Shown here: positions 15,472 through 23,718 of the stretch, piece by piece
How positions within the stretch are numbered: the first letter of the stretch is position 1
How the letters are laid out: each line of letters begins with the position of its first letter
Assembly (NCBI RefSeq): GCF_044904675.1
Contig: NZ_JADIKJ010000004.1
Coordinates: forward strand, 62,001-126,000
Origin: Dyella_B jejuensis
GTDB lineage: Bacteria; Pseudomonadota; Gammaproteobacteria; Xanthomonadales; Rhodanobacteraceae
Length of the DNA: 64,000 nt
Direction of reading: 5' to 3'
The notes under the pieces: model-generated
The model's database searches: none
What the model was told of the DNA's origin: nothing
The model's input: the letters and a program-made list of their open reading frames with translations, nothing else
Position numbers and translations under genes: made by a program

Positions 15472-17196
15472 ATGAAATTGCGCTTCCCAAAATTCAAATT
15501 CAAATCGCTGTCGATCAAGGCCCGCCTGGTCTTGCTGGTCGGATTGCTCGGCGTCATGTTGCTGGCCGGCGCGGCGATCGGCCTGTACTCGATGTCACGG
15601 CAGAATGCCGGCACGCAACGCATCTACGAAGCGGAGCTGGTGCCGTCGCAGATCCTGGATGTGGTGCGTGCCGACTCGCTCAAATCCTTCCTTACCCTCA
15701 ATGAGGCGGCCAGCCTGGTCGGCAAGCCTGACCAGGTGAAGCAGAAGATGGAGGAGTTCACGCGCTACCAGAACGAAATGAACGACTACAAGAAGCGCTT
15801 CGCCATGCTTCCGATGAGCCCGGCGGTGGCGGTCGCGGCCAAGGACTGGCACTCCACCGACAAAGACTACGAGCAGGCCAAGCAGGACGTGCTCGATGCC
15901 ATCAAGCAGGCCGATACCGGCGCCGCCGATCTGGTCGAGATGGAACTGCGCCCGCTGCTGATGCAACGCCAGGACGCGCTGTCCAAGCTGGTGCAGGTAC
16001 AGAGCGCCGAAGCCGGCCAGATTTTCCAGGACCAGGTCAAGAGTTACCAGCGCGTGCGCACGATTACCATCATCGCGCTGCTCGCTGGCCTGCTGTTCGC
16101 GCTGTTGCGCTCCGCGTTGCTGATCCGCTCGATCTCGCATGCGCTGAGCTATGCGATGAAAGTCGCCCATGGCATCGCCGACGGCAAGCTGGGCCATGAC
16201 GTGCAGGTCAAGGGCAATGACGAGTTGGCCCAGTTGCTCGGCGCCTTGCGCACGATGGACTTGCGCCTGGTGGAGATCGTCGCCGAAGTGCGCCAGGGTT
16301 CCGATGCGGTGAGTACGGCCGCGCAGCAGATCGCGCGCGGCAACGACGACCTCAGCCAGCGCACGCAGGAACAGGCCTCGAGCCTGGAAGAAACCGCTTC
16401 GTCGATGGAGGAAATGACCTCGACCGTGAAGCAGAATGCGGAGAATGCCAGCCACGCCAATCAGCTGGCCCGCGGTGCGCGCGAGCAGGCCGAGCGCGGC
16501 GGCGAAGTGGCGGCGCAGGCGGTGACCGCCATGCGCGAGATCAACAGTTCCAGCCGCAAGATTTCCGACATTGTCAGCCTGATCGACGAGATCGCTTTCC
16601 AGACCAATCTGCTGGCGCTGAACGCGGCGGTGGAAGCGGCACGTGCCGGCGAGCAGGGCCGCGGTTTCGCCGTGGTCGCCACCGAAGTGCGCAACCTGGC
16701 GCAGCGCAGTGCTGGCGCGGCGAAGGAGATCAAGCTGCTGATCAACGACAGCGCGGACAAAGTGCGCGCCGGCTCGGAGCTGGTGGATCAATCCGGCAAG
16801 GCGCTGTCCGATATCGTCGATAGCGTGAAAAAAGTCACCGACATCGTGGCCGAGATCGCGGCTGCCAGCCAGGAACAATCGGCCGGCATCGACCAGGTCA
16901 ACAACGCCGTGTCCCAGATGGACGAGATGACCCAGCAGAACGCCGCGCTGGTGGAAGAAGCATCCGCCGCCGCGCGCGCCATGCACGAACAGGCCGGCGA
17001 GCTGTCGCGCCAGGTGAACTTCTTCCGTCTTGGCGATGCAACAGCCGCGCCGGCATCCGCCAGGCCGAAGACAGCACAGATCCTGGCCGAGACCGAAGCT
17101 GTGTTCGCCGCGGTGCGTCAATCGGCGCCAGCGGCGAATAGCGGCCGCCGCGCGGCACCGGAGACGGTCGATAGCGGTGCCTGGAAGGAATTCTGA
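15472..17196 (+). CDS. Methyl-accepting chemotaxis protein with CheR-tether tail
   Basis: 574-aa transmembrane receptor. TM1 is ~17-40; the periplasmic four-helix-bundle (4HB-type) domain spans ~41-198; TM2 is ~200-220. A HAMP domain follows, then the cytoplasmic methylation helices and the signalling tip IAFQTNLLALNAAVEAARAG with EQGRGFAVVATEVRNLAQRS. The protein ends GAWKEF, which fits the x-[FWY]-x-x-[FWY] pentapeptide that tethers CheR and CheB in receptors such as Tar (NWETF). Its ligand cannot be told. cheR, cheD and cheB follow directly. Confidence 0.93.
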   Translation: MKLRFPKFKFKSLSIKARLVLLVGLLGVMLLAGAAIGLYSMSRQNAGTQRIYEAELVPSQILDVVRADSLKSFLTLNEAASLVGKPDQVKQKMEEFTRYQNEMNDYKKRFAMLPMSPAVAVAAKDWHSTDKDYEQAKQDVLDAIKQADTGAADLVEMELRPLLMQRQDALSKLVQVQSAEAGQIFQDQVKSYQRVRTITIIALLAGLLFALLRSALLIRSISHALSYAMKVAHGIADGKLGHDVQVKGNDELAQLLGALRTMDLRLVEIVAEVRQGSDAVSTAAQQIARGNDDLSQRTQEQASSLEETASSMEEMTSTVKQNAENASHANQLARGAREQAERGGEVAAQAVTAMREINSSSRKISDIVSLIDEIAFQTNLLALNAAVEAARAGEQGRGFAVVATEVRNLAQRSAGAAKEIKLLINDSADKVRAGSELVDQSGKALSDIVDSVKKVTDIVAEIAAASQEQSAGIDQVNNAVSQMDEMTQQNAALVEEASAAARAMHEQAGELSRQVNFFRLGDATAAPASARPKTAQILAETEAVFAAVRQSAPAANSGRRAAPETVDSGAWKEF

Positions 17197-17232
17197 GCCA
17201 GGTTGTTTTCGTCCGCTGGTGTCATGGCTTGC

Positions 17233-17262
17233 GTCCTCCCCTGCCAGCAAGCAGGGGAGGAC
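17233..17262. repeat. 12-bp-stem hairpin after mcp
   Basis: GTCCTCCCCTGC (17233-17244) and GCAGGGGAGGAC (17251-17262) form a perfect stem with a 6-nt loop. There is no T-run, so it is either a processing/REP element or a weak rho-independent terminator. The remaining mcp–cheR gap (276 bp) also has GCATCGC-AA-GCGATGC at 17338-17353, and a 27-codon frame (GTG 17385 to TGA 17468) ending 3 nt before cheR. Confidence 0.5.
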
Positions 17263-17471
17263 AGTTAATCACCAGGCGGCACGCAGCAAGCACACGCAGG
17301 CAATGCAGGAGCGCCGTGCAGGCGGTAGGGACACCCGCGCATCGCAAGCGATGCTTGGTCCCATGACTCTATGAGGTTTGTGTCGTGACTCTTCGCAACA
17401 GGTTCTCGTTCCGCACATTGATCGCAGCTTCCGCTGTCGGAACCGCCAACGGCCGGATGGCGGCCTGAACC

Positions 17472-18350
17472 ATGGCGACGACCGCGCCCAGCGATTTCCA
17501 GGCAACCCCGGCGAGCGGCGGCAGTCCATTGCTCGGCGATGCCGAATTCCAGTTCCTGCGTGACTTTGTCTACCAGCATTGCGGCATTTCACTGAGCGAA
17601 CAGAAGCGCCAGCTGGTACAAGGCCGCCTGCTGCGCCGATTGCGTGCGCTGGGACTGAGGGATTTCAGCGGTTATTGCGATGTATTGCGCCGGGATCCGG
17701 ATGGCGAACTGGGCGACCTGGCCAGCGCGATCAGCACCAATGTCACATCGTTCTTCCGCGAGATGCATCACTACGACCTGCTGGTCGACGAACTGCTGCC
17801 GCGCTGGCTGGAAGCCAAAAAGAACGGCGGCCGCCTGCGCATCTGGTCCGCCGGCTGCTCCAGCGGCGAGGAACCTTACGCGCTGGCGATGGTGCTGGCC
17901 GAAGCGCTGGAGCGCACCGGCAGCAAGGTCGATGCACGCATCCTCGCTACCGATTTGTCGCCGCAAGCGTTGGAGCAGGCGCGTGCCGGCACGTATGCGC
18001 TCGAGCGCATGGGCGGCGTCAGCGAGGCGCGTCGCAATCGCTGGTTCTTGCGCGGCGAAGGCAGCTATGAAGGGCTCGCCTGCGTGCATCCGCGGCTGCG
18101 CGAACTGGTCACGATACAGCCGCTCAACCTGTTGCATGAGTGGCCGATGCGCGGTCCGTTCGACGCGATCTTCTGCCGCAACGTAGTGATCTATTTCGAC
18201 AAGCCGACCAAGCAGCGGCTGTTCGATCGCTATGCCGGCTTGCTTGAGCAGGGCGGTTATCTGTTCCTTGGTCATTCCGAATCGATGTACGGCCTGAGCG
18301 ATTCGTTCGAACTGGTCGGCCGTACCGTCTACCGGAAATGCGTTCCATGA
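17472..18350 (+). CDS. cheR: Chemoreceptor methyltransferase CheR
   Basis: SAM-dependent methylation of receptor glutamates. 292 aa. The N-terminal all-alpha domain has FVYQHCGISLSEQKRQLVQGRLLRRL. The catalytic Rossmann domain has the SAM motif IWSAGCSSGEEPYALAM (~125), ILATDLSPQALEQARAGTY and DAIFCRNVVIYFD, and ends LFLGHSESMYGLSD. Length and motifs are complete. The stop overlaps the cheD start (ATGA 18347-18350). The adjacent receptor ends in a CheR-binding-type pentapeptide. Confidence 0.95.
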   Translation: MATTAPSDFQATPASGGSPLLGDAEFQFLRDFVYQHCGISLSEQKRQLVQGRLLRRLRALGLRDFSGYCDVLRRDPDGELGDLASAISTNVTSFFREMHHYDLLVDELLPRWLEAKKNGGRLRIWSAGCSSGEEPYALAMVLAEALERTGSKVDARILATDLSPQALEQARAGTYALERMGGVSEARRNRWFLRGEGSYEGLACVHPRLRELVTIQPLNLLHEWPMRGPFDAIFCRNVVIYFDKPTKQRLFDRYAGLLEQGGYLFLGHSESMYGLSDSFELVGRTVYRKCVP

Positions 18351-19003
18351 CCGCCCCTTTGCCAGGTATCGCCGTCGCGCCGAATACCGCAGCTCCTGTC
18401 TTGCCCGGTTTCGAGCATATGCGCCGCTTTTGGGATCCCACGCACGGCTGCATGACCGTCAAGGTGCTGCCTGGCGAGTTCTATGTCAGCGCGCAGGAAG
18501 AAATGGTCTCCACCGTGCTGGGTTCGTGCGTGTCGGCCTGCATCCGCGATAACGAGCGGGGTATCGGCGGCATGAATCATTTCATGTTGCCCGAGCCGCT
18601 GGGCGCCGAGCGCAACGATTGGTCGGCCGCGGTGGGCCGCGCGGCGCGCTATGGCAGCGATGCGATGGAGCAGCTGATCAACGCGATTCTCAAGGCGGGC
18701 GGCAAGCGCGAGTCGCTGACCGTGAAGATCTTCGGCGGCGGCCGGGTGCTGGCGCAGATGACCGACGTAGGCCAGCGCAATATCGCCTTCGTCAGGCGCT
18801 ACCTGGAAACCGAAAGCCTGCCGCTGGTGGCGGCGGACGTCGGCGATATCTATCCGCGCCAGCTGCAGTATTTTCCTGCCAGCGGCCGGGTGCGGGTGCG
18901 CCAGCTGCGCAGCCAGCGCGACGCCGAACTGGCCGCCAGCGAGCAGCGGTACCTCAAGCGTTTGGCGAACGATCCGATAAAGGGAGAGGTGGAGCTTTTC
19001 TAG
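18347..19003 (+). CDS. cheD: Chemoreceptor glutamine deamidase CheD
   Basis: Deamidates receptor Gln residues. The coupled ATG 18347 is used (218 aa); an in-frame ATG at 18338 would add three residues. Catalytic Cys61 is in STVLGSCVSACI, His78 in GGMNHFMLP, and the third element is in LTVKIFGGGRVL. The protein is longer at both ends than the ~160-aa core. The C-terminus is GEVELF, nearly the same as the GEIELF end of the MCP-like protein at 20201. That shared tail may be a binding tag. Confidence 0.93.
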   Translation: MTAPLPGIAVAPNTAAPVLPGFEHMRRFWDPTHGCMTVKVLPGEFYVSAQEEMVSTVLGSCVSACIRDNERGIGGMNHFMLPEPLGAERNDWSAAVGRAARYGSDAMEQLINAILKAGGKRESLTVKIFGGGRVLAQMTDVGQRNIAFVRRYLETESLPLVAADVGDIYPRQLQYFPASGRVRVRQLRSQRDAELAASEQRYLKRLANDPIKGEVELF

Positions 19004-19086
19004 CGAGGCTGGGAAAGCGCCATTCGCGAAGCAGGTGCCACGGGCATTGGCTTCGGTCGAGGTTCATCAGGAAAGGTTAGGCATCC

Positions 19087-20184
19087 ATGTCAAAAGTTCG
19101 CGTCCTGGTAGTCGACGATTCCGCGCTGGTGCGGAAGCTGTTGTCGGCCATGCTCGATTCCGATCCGGGCATCGAGGTGGTCGGCGTGGCTGCCGATCCG
19201 CTGATCGCGCGCGAAAAGATCAAGCAGCTCGATCCGGACGTGCTCACGCTGGACGTGGAAATGCCGCGCATGGACGGGCTGACGTTCCTCGAGAACCTGA
19301 TGCGCCTGCGTCCGATGCCGGTGGTGATGGTGTCCTCGCTGACCGAGCGCGGCGCGGAAGTTACCTTGCGTGCGCTGGAAATCGGTGCGGTGGATTTTTT
19401 CACCAAGCCATCGAGCGACCTGGCCAACAGCTTTGCCGAGAGTGCGCAGGAAATCTGCGCGAAAGTAAAGCTGGCCGCGCTGACCCGGCCACGCGCTTAT
19501 ACACCGGTGCAGAAACTGGACGTGCCGCCGCGCCTTTCCGCCGACGCGGTGCTGCCGCGTTCGCAATCGGCGGGCACGCGCGGCAGCACGCGCATCATCG
19601 CAGTGGGCGCGTCCACCGGCGGCACCGAAGCGATTCGCGTGCTGCTGGAAGCGATGCCGCCGGATGCGCCGCCGATGGTGATCACCCAGCATATTCCCGC
19701 CGCTTTCAGCGGTCCCTTCGCGACGCGCATGAATCATTGCTCGGCCATGCGCGTGTGCGAGGCGCGCGATGGCCAGCCGATCCAGCCGGGCCATGCCTAT
19801 ATCGCGCCCGGCGGCGAACATCTGCTGGTGATGTGGGATGGCGCCAAGCATGTCTGCCGCCTGCATGACGGCCCGCAGGTCAATCGCCACAAACCCAGCG
19901 TCGACGTACTGTTCCGTTCCACCGCCGCCAGCATCGGCGCCGCCGCCATCGGTGTACTGCTCACCGGAATGGGCGACGATGGTGCGCGCGGCCTGCTCGA
20001 ATTGCGCGAAAGCGGCGCGCCGACGCTGGTGCAGGACGAGGCCAGCTCGGTCGTGTGGGGCATGCCCGGCGCCGCCTGGAAGCTGGGCGCCGCCGATGAA
20101 AAATTGCCGCTCGAACGAATCGCCGCGCACCTGCTGGTGCTGGCGCAACAACCCATTGCCAGCGCACGACGCGCGGCATCCTGA
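19087..20184 (+). CDS. cheB: Protein-glutamate methylesterase CheB
   Basis: Receiver-controlled receptor demethylase. 365 aa. Receiver: VVDDSALVRKLL, phospho-Asp56 in LTLDVEMPRMDG, Lys in FTKPSS. Methylesterase domain: GASTGG (nucleophile Ser176), TQHIPAAFSGPFA (His202) and LLTGMGDDGARG (catalytic Asp). Complete triad. 84 bp after cheD, 16 bp before the MCP-like gene. Position after cheR–cheD completes an adaptation set for the receptor encoded in the same operon. Confidence 0.95.
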   Translation: MSKVRVLVVDDSALVRKLLSAMLDSDPGIEVVGVAADPLIAREKIKQLDPDVLTLDVEMPRMDGLTFLENLMRLRPMPVVMVSSLTERGAEVTLRALEIGAVDFFTKPSSDLANSFAESAQEICAKVKLAALTRPRAYTPVQKLDVPPRLSADAVLPRSQSAGTRGSTRIIAVGASTGGTEAIRVLLEAMPPDAPPMVITQHIPAAFSGPFATRMNHCSAMRVCEARDGQPIQPGHAYIAPGGEHLLVMWDGAKHVCRLHDGPQVNRHKPSVDVLFRSTAASIGAAAIGVLLTGMGDDGARGLLELRESGAPTLVQDEASSVVWGMPGAAWKLGAADEKLPLERIAAHLLVLAQQPIASARRAAS

Positions 20185-20200
20185 CGCACGGAACATCATT

Positions 20201-21385
20201 ATGTCCGCCATCATCTTTCCATCCGCTCCGCGTCCCTTTGCAGGCATTGGCGCAAGCCTGCTCGCCCTGCTGCTGTGCCTGGCCTGGAATCCAGGCTGGA
20301 TGGCGCCGGTGCTGGTCACTGCGCTGTGCGCCGTGTGGATCTTCGAATGCCGGCGCCTGGCGGTACCTGCCGTCGTGCTGGAAACCTCGCAGAGTCCCGA
20401 CCACGAACCGGTGCGCGAAGCGCTGGAAGATGTACGTGGCGCGCTGGTCGACGAACTCGGCCACGCCTCGCGCGAACTGCACCAGGCGCTGGACCTGCTG
20501 CGCGATGCGGTTTCCGAATTGGGCGGCGGCTTCGATGGCTTGTCGCACAAGACCGGGATGCAGCAGTCGCTGTTGAAGCAGATCATCGACGTGCAGAACG
20601 GCGGGGTGTCGGTGCAGGACTTTGCCGCGCGTACCGGCGACCTGCTGGAACACTTCGTCGGCCTGATCGTGCAGCTGTCGCGCGAAAGCCTGCGCATCGT
20701 CTATCGCATCGACGGCATGTCCAAGGAAATGGATGCCGTGTTCGCACTGCTCAAGAACGTCAACACGATCGCCGAGGAAACCAACCTGCTGGCGCTCAAC
20801 GCGGCGATCGAGGCCGCGCGCGCGGGCGAGGCGGGGCGCGGCTTTGCGGTGGTGGCCGGCGAGATCCGCAATCTGGCCAGCCATTCCAACCAGTTCAACG
20901 AGCAGATCGGCAGCCACGTCGAGCGCGCCCGCATTGCGATGGAACAGGTGCGCGGCTTGATCGGCGAGTTGGCGTCGCAGGACCTCAACGTGGCGTTGTC
21001 GGCCAAGGGCGATATCGATGCGATGATGGCGCACGTCACCGAAAGCGACGCGCGTACCAGCGCGGTGGCGGACCAGGTGGTGGAGATCAATCGCGGCCTG
21101 GGCAACGATGTATCCACCACCATCCGCTCGCTGCAGTTCGAGGACATCCTCAGCCAGTTGCTCAACCAGACGCGCACGCGGCTGGTCGAGTTGCAGGGCG
21201 TGGCTGCCGAGACCACGCGCGACATCGAGACACTGGCTTGCGAAACCGTCGATGTGCAGGTGCTGCGCCAGCATTCCGAGCGCGTGCGTGAGCGCCTGGC
21301 GGTGCAACGCGAGAAAGCCCGCATCCGTTCGCGCGGCCCTGCGCTGCAGAACACCATGGATGCCGGCGAGATCGAACTCTTCTAA
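20201..21385 (+). CDS. Membrane-anchored MCP-like signalling protein
   Basis: 394 aa from ATG 20201. Two N-terminal hydrophobic helices (~14-28 and 33-47) have no periplasmic domain between them. A long coiled coil follows, and then the receptor hairpin tip IAEETNLLALNAAIEAARAG, AGRGFAVVAGEIRNLA. There is no HAMP, and classical methylation sites are not obvious. It ends GEIELF, the tail also found on CheD. It may sense internal or membrane state or act as an array adaptor. Placed between cheB and a STAS gene in the same operon. Confidence 0.8.
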   Translation: MSAIIFPSAPRPFAGIGASLLALLLCLAWNPGWMAPVLVTALCAVWIFECRRLAVPAVVLETSQSPDHEPVREALEDVRGALVDELGHASRELHQALDLLRDAVSELGGGFDGLSHKTGMQQSLLKQIIDVQNGGVSVQDFAARTGDLLEHFVGLIVQLSRESLRIVYRIDGMSKEMDAVFALLKNVNTIAEETNLLALNAAIEAARAGEAGRGFAVVAGEIRNLASHSNQFNEQIGSHVERARIAMEQVRGLIGELASQDLNVALSAKGDIDAMMAHVTESDARTSAVADQVVEINRGLGNDVSTTIRSLQFEDILSQLLNQTRTRLVELQGVAAETTRDIETLACETVDVQVLRQHSERVRERLAVQREKARIRSRGPALQNTMDAGEIELF

Positions 21386-21396
21386 GGAACGCTGTC

Positions 21397-21702
21397 ATGA
21401 ATCTCAACGTCCAGCACGATATCGAGCAGGATTGCCTGACCCTGCAGCTCGGCCAACATTTTGATTTCAGCGTGCATCGCCAGTTTCACGAGGCATGCCT
21501 GGGCGAGCGCAAGCCTTCGCGCAGCTACGTGATCGACCTGGGCGAAGTGGAAAGCATGGACAGCTCCGCGCTGGGCATGCTGTTGCTGCTGCGAGAACAT
21601 GCCGGCGGCGATCGCGCGGAAATCCGCATCGTCAATGCGCACAGCGCATTGCGTGGCACCTTGCGCGTGGCCGGTTTCGACAAGCTCTTTACCCTGCACT
21701 GA
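21397..21702 (+). CDS. STAS-domain anti-sigma-antagonist-like protein
   Basis: 101 aa. The STAS core YVIDLGEVESMDSSALGMLLLLREHAG contains the DSSALG motif in which Ser is phosphorylated in anti-anti-sigma factors. The first strands, DCLTLQLGQHFDFSVHRQFHEAC, fit the fold. It starts 11 nt after the MCP-like gene and closes the operon. Partner kinases or phosphatases are not in the window, so its target (array, c-di-GMP or sigma control) is unknown. Confidence 0.82.
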   Translation: MNLNVQHDIEQDCLTLQLGQHFDFSVHRQFHEACLGERKPSRSYVIDLGEVESMDSSALGMLLLLREHAGGDRAEIRIVNAHSALRGTLRVAGFDKLFTLH

Positions 21703-22108
21703 AGCTTGCCTGCGCCTGTCTTCCTGTAGGGAGCGGCAGGGCGAATCATTGGCCTCATGCGAATCTCACGCGGCACGTGCTTTTGAGCAATCGTGTCGGC
21801 GTTTTCGTGCGTATCTACCTTTGCCGTGGGTTGGCGTTGAGTCGCCTTCGTGCCGCGCACGGACGCGCGATTGCCGCGCAGGCGTGCGTCCCTAACTTGA
21901 GGCGAAAGCAGCTTTGGACTGGCGCGCTTGGCGGCTGATGAGGCGTCCGCGCCAGCGCGGATGAACGGCGACATCTATATCAAGGATGCGCGCGACACGA
22001 CCGTGTGGTGCATGGACGATTCGCGCACGAAGCGCAACGATCGCCTCATAAGGGATGATTGGTGCCGAAGTGCAAAGGCCATGACATCGGCGAACTGGCC
22101 GGACTGCC
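21703..22108. other. Non-coding gap after the chemotaxis operon
   Basis: About 400 bp between the STAS gene and the terminator of the – strand gene at 22175. Open frames here are short, start at arbitrary points and show no conserved motif. No repeat of the REP-like family and no clear terminator for the chemotaxis operon was found. Confidence 0.5.
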
Positions 22109-22143
22109 CAAAAAAAGGCCGGCGGACATGGGCATGCCGCCGG
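22109..22143 (-). terminator. Intrinsic terminator of the secreted-protein gene
   Basis: On the – strand, GCCGGCGG – 11-nt loop – CCGCCGGC is followed by CC and then seven T. It lies ~30 nt after the stop of the gene at 22175-22537. Confidence 0.85.
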
Positions 22144-22174
22144 CAGGTTCACACACGCATTTGGAAAAGCCGGA

Positions 22175-22537
22175 TTACCAGGCGCGGACGCCGACCACGG
22201 TAAGGGAATAGTTCTGCATGTCCGACTGGTAATGCAGCAGGCGGCCCATATCGAAATCGACCGATTGGCCAGGGCTGATATTGGTGGTGCCAGCGGGCCA
22301 GCCTTGCTTGGATACCAGCACGTTGCCGGAGCCGTCCTTTGCATCCAGGCGCACCTGGGCGGCAGCTGCCGACGTACAGTTGTTGACCAATTTGCCTTTC
22401 ACGCTCAGGCGCGTCGCGATGCCAGAGCCGACGGCGCTGACCTTGACGTCCTGGATCGCGAAATCGGTGGCTGCGCAGGCCGCATGAGCGGCGATGGGGG
22501 CGACCATCAGCACGGTCGCGGCAAGCAGAGTTTTCAT
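22175..22537 (-). CDS. Small secreted protein of unknown function
   Basis: 120 aa. A clear signal peptide (MKTLLAATVLMVAPIAAHA) is followed by a mature ~100-aa domain beginning ACAATDFAIQDVKV, with two further features: one Cys late in the domain (VNNCTSA) and a beta-rich pattern (TRLSVKGKLVNN, VDFDMGRLL, YSLTVVGV). The layout resembles FxLYD/immunoglobulin-like periplasmic domains, but I do not recognise the family with certainty. Single-gene unit with its own terminator. Confidence 0.7.
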   Translation of the reverse strand: MKTLLAATVLMVAPIAAHAACAATDFAIQDVKVSAVGSGIATRLSVKGKLVNNCTSAAAAQVRLDAKDGSGNVLVSKQGWPAGTTNISPGQSVDFDMGRLLHYQSDMQNYSLTVVGVRAW

Positions 22538-22651
22538 ATATCAGGTCCTTAGGCCGGGAGCGCCACGAAAGAGCGGCTTGCGGTACCTATCGGCCGGAAT
22601 CGGAAGGACTTTAGGTTTGAGGCGGACGGATGCCCCGTTTACCGGTTGGGC

Positions 22652-22688
22652 ATAAAAAAATCCCCCGGATGACTCCGGGGGATTCTTC
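22652..22688 (-). terminator. Intrinsic terminator of the beta-barrel gene
   Basis: On the – strand, ATCCCCCGGAGTCATCCGGGGGAT (stem CCCCCGGA/TCCGGGGG, 4-nt loop) is followed by seven T. It is ~27 nt beyond the stop of the outer membrane protein gene. Confidence 0.88.
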
Positions 22689-22714
22689 TCGACAGACATG
22701 TATATCGCGCTTGC

Positions 22715-23359
22715 TTAGAAGCGGTATTCCACCGAGGCGGAGTACGCGGCGATATTGGTGCGGGTGTGGCCCACGCCCACGTAGTCTGTGCTGGTGCCGT
22801 TGCCGGCCTGCAGGCGGTAGTCATCGTAGTTCAGGCCCACGCTGACGTTCTTGGTAACGTCGTAGCCAACGCCCACACCGGCGTAGAGGCCATTGTTCCA
22901 GGTCTTGTAGCGGTTCTCGCCATCACCGGCGGTATAGGCCAGCTCGGTGCGCGAACGCAGGTAACCGGCGTGGGCGGTCACGAACCAGCCCTGGTAGAAG
23001 TTGTACTTGGCGTTCAGGCCAATCGTGGCGGCCTGCGGCTTGGCCGAGAACGAACCAAAACCGTTACCGACGTCGGCCTTGGGCCGGCCGAGGTATACGT
23101 AGCCGAGTTCCGGTCCGATGATGCCATTCCAGCGCCAGCCGAAGCGGACGTTCTGGAACACGCTGTTGTTGTGCGACAGGTCGCTGGTGCGAGCCTGGGT
23201 CTGGCCCAGGTTGCCGGCAACGAAGAAATTGTCCTGCCAGTTGGGGTTGACGTTGGCGCCGTAGGTGGCGGTGCTGGTGTCGTCCGCATGGGCGGCCTGG
23301 CTCAGCACGGGTGACAGGGCAAGGGCGGCCACGGCGGCCGAGAGGGCTAGCTTATTCAT
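22715..23359 (-). CDS. Outer-membrane beta-barrel protein (OmpA-like/Ax21-like barrel)
   Basis: 214 aa from ATG 23359. The signal peptide MNKLALSAAVAALALSPVLSQAAHA is followed by alternating amphipathic strands (FFVAGNLGQTQAR, NVRFGWRWNGIIGPELGYVYLG, FFVTAHAGYLRSRTEL, GLYAGVGVGYDVTKNVSVGLNYDDYRL). The C-terminal residue is Phe (SASVEYRF), the signature for BAM-dependent insertion. Size and pattern fit a small eight-strand barrel of the OMP_b-brl/Ax21 type; ligand or function is unknown. The leader upstream of 23359 is AT-rich relative to surroundings. A strong terminator follows. Confidence 0.8.
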   Translation of the reverse strand: MNKLALSAAVAALALSPVLSQAAHADDTSTATYGANVNPNWQDNFFVAGNLGQTQARTSDLSHNNSVFQNVRFGWRWNGIIGPELGYVYLGRPKADVGNGFGSFSAKPQAATIGLNAKYNFYQGWFVTAHAGYLRSRTELAYTAGDGENRYKTWNNGLYAGVGVGYDVTKNVSVGLNYDDYRLQAGNGTSTDYVGVGHTRTNIAAYSASVEYRF

Positions 23360-23718
23360 GGGGAAACTCCGTGTCTTTCTTATTGGCCGACACAGTGATG
23401 GGGAGGTCACTGCGCGGATCGCGCGGGGTTACGCGATGTAACGACATTGTAACATCTGTCTTACTCCAAACTTTCCGCAACCTTCCGCATGGAAGCTACT
23501 GTTCAGCTTTAACAAACAGCAGCAGGCGCGCGATCTGCCGGGAAAAGTGAGGAATTCGTTAGATGGGGCCACGGCGCGCCAGCACAAGAGCACCGATGGA
23601 ATCCGTTCAGCCTGTGACCTCTGGCAGGGGAGCTCGGTGCATGCAGGTGGCTAGCATCGAAGGCTCACGCCGCGTTTACACGTTGAGCACGGCCGCTTGC
23701 CGCACCAGGAGATACCCC

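Noticed and set aside
17385..17468. 27-codon frame ending 3 nt before cheR
   Set aside because: Too short to support as a gene; no clear ribosome site and no known leader peptide. Mentioned only in the hairpin entry.
21892..22344. 150-codon – strand frame overlapping the secreted-protein gene
   Set aside because: It is a shadow of the signal-peptide gene and crosses its terminator.
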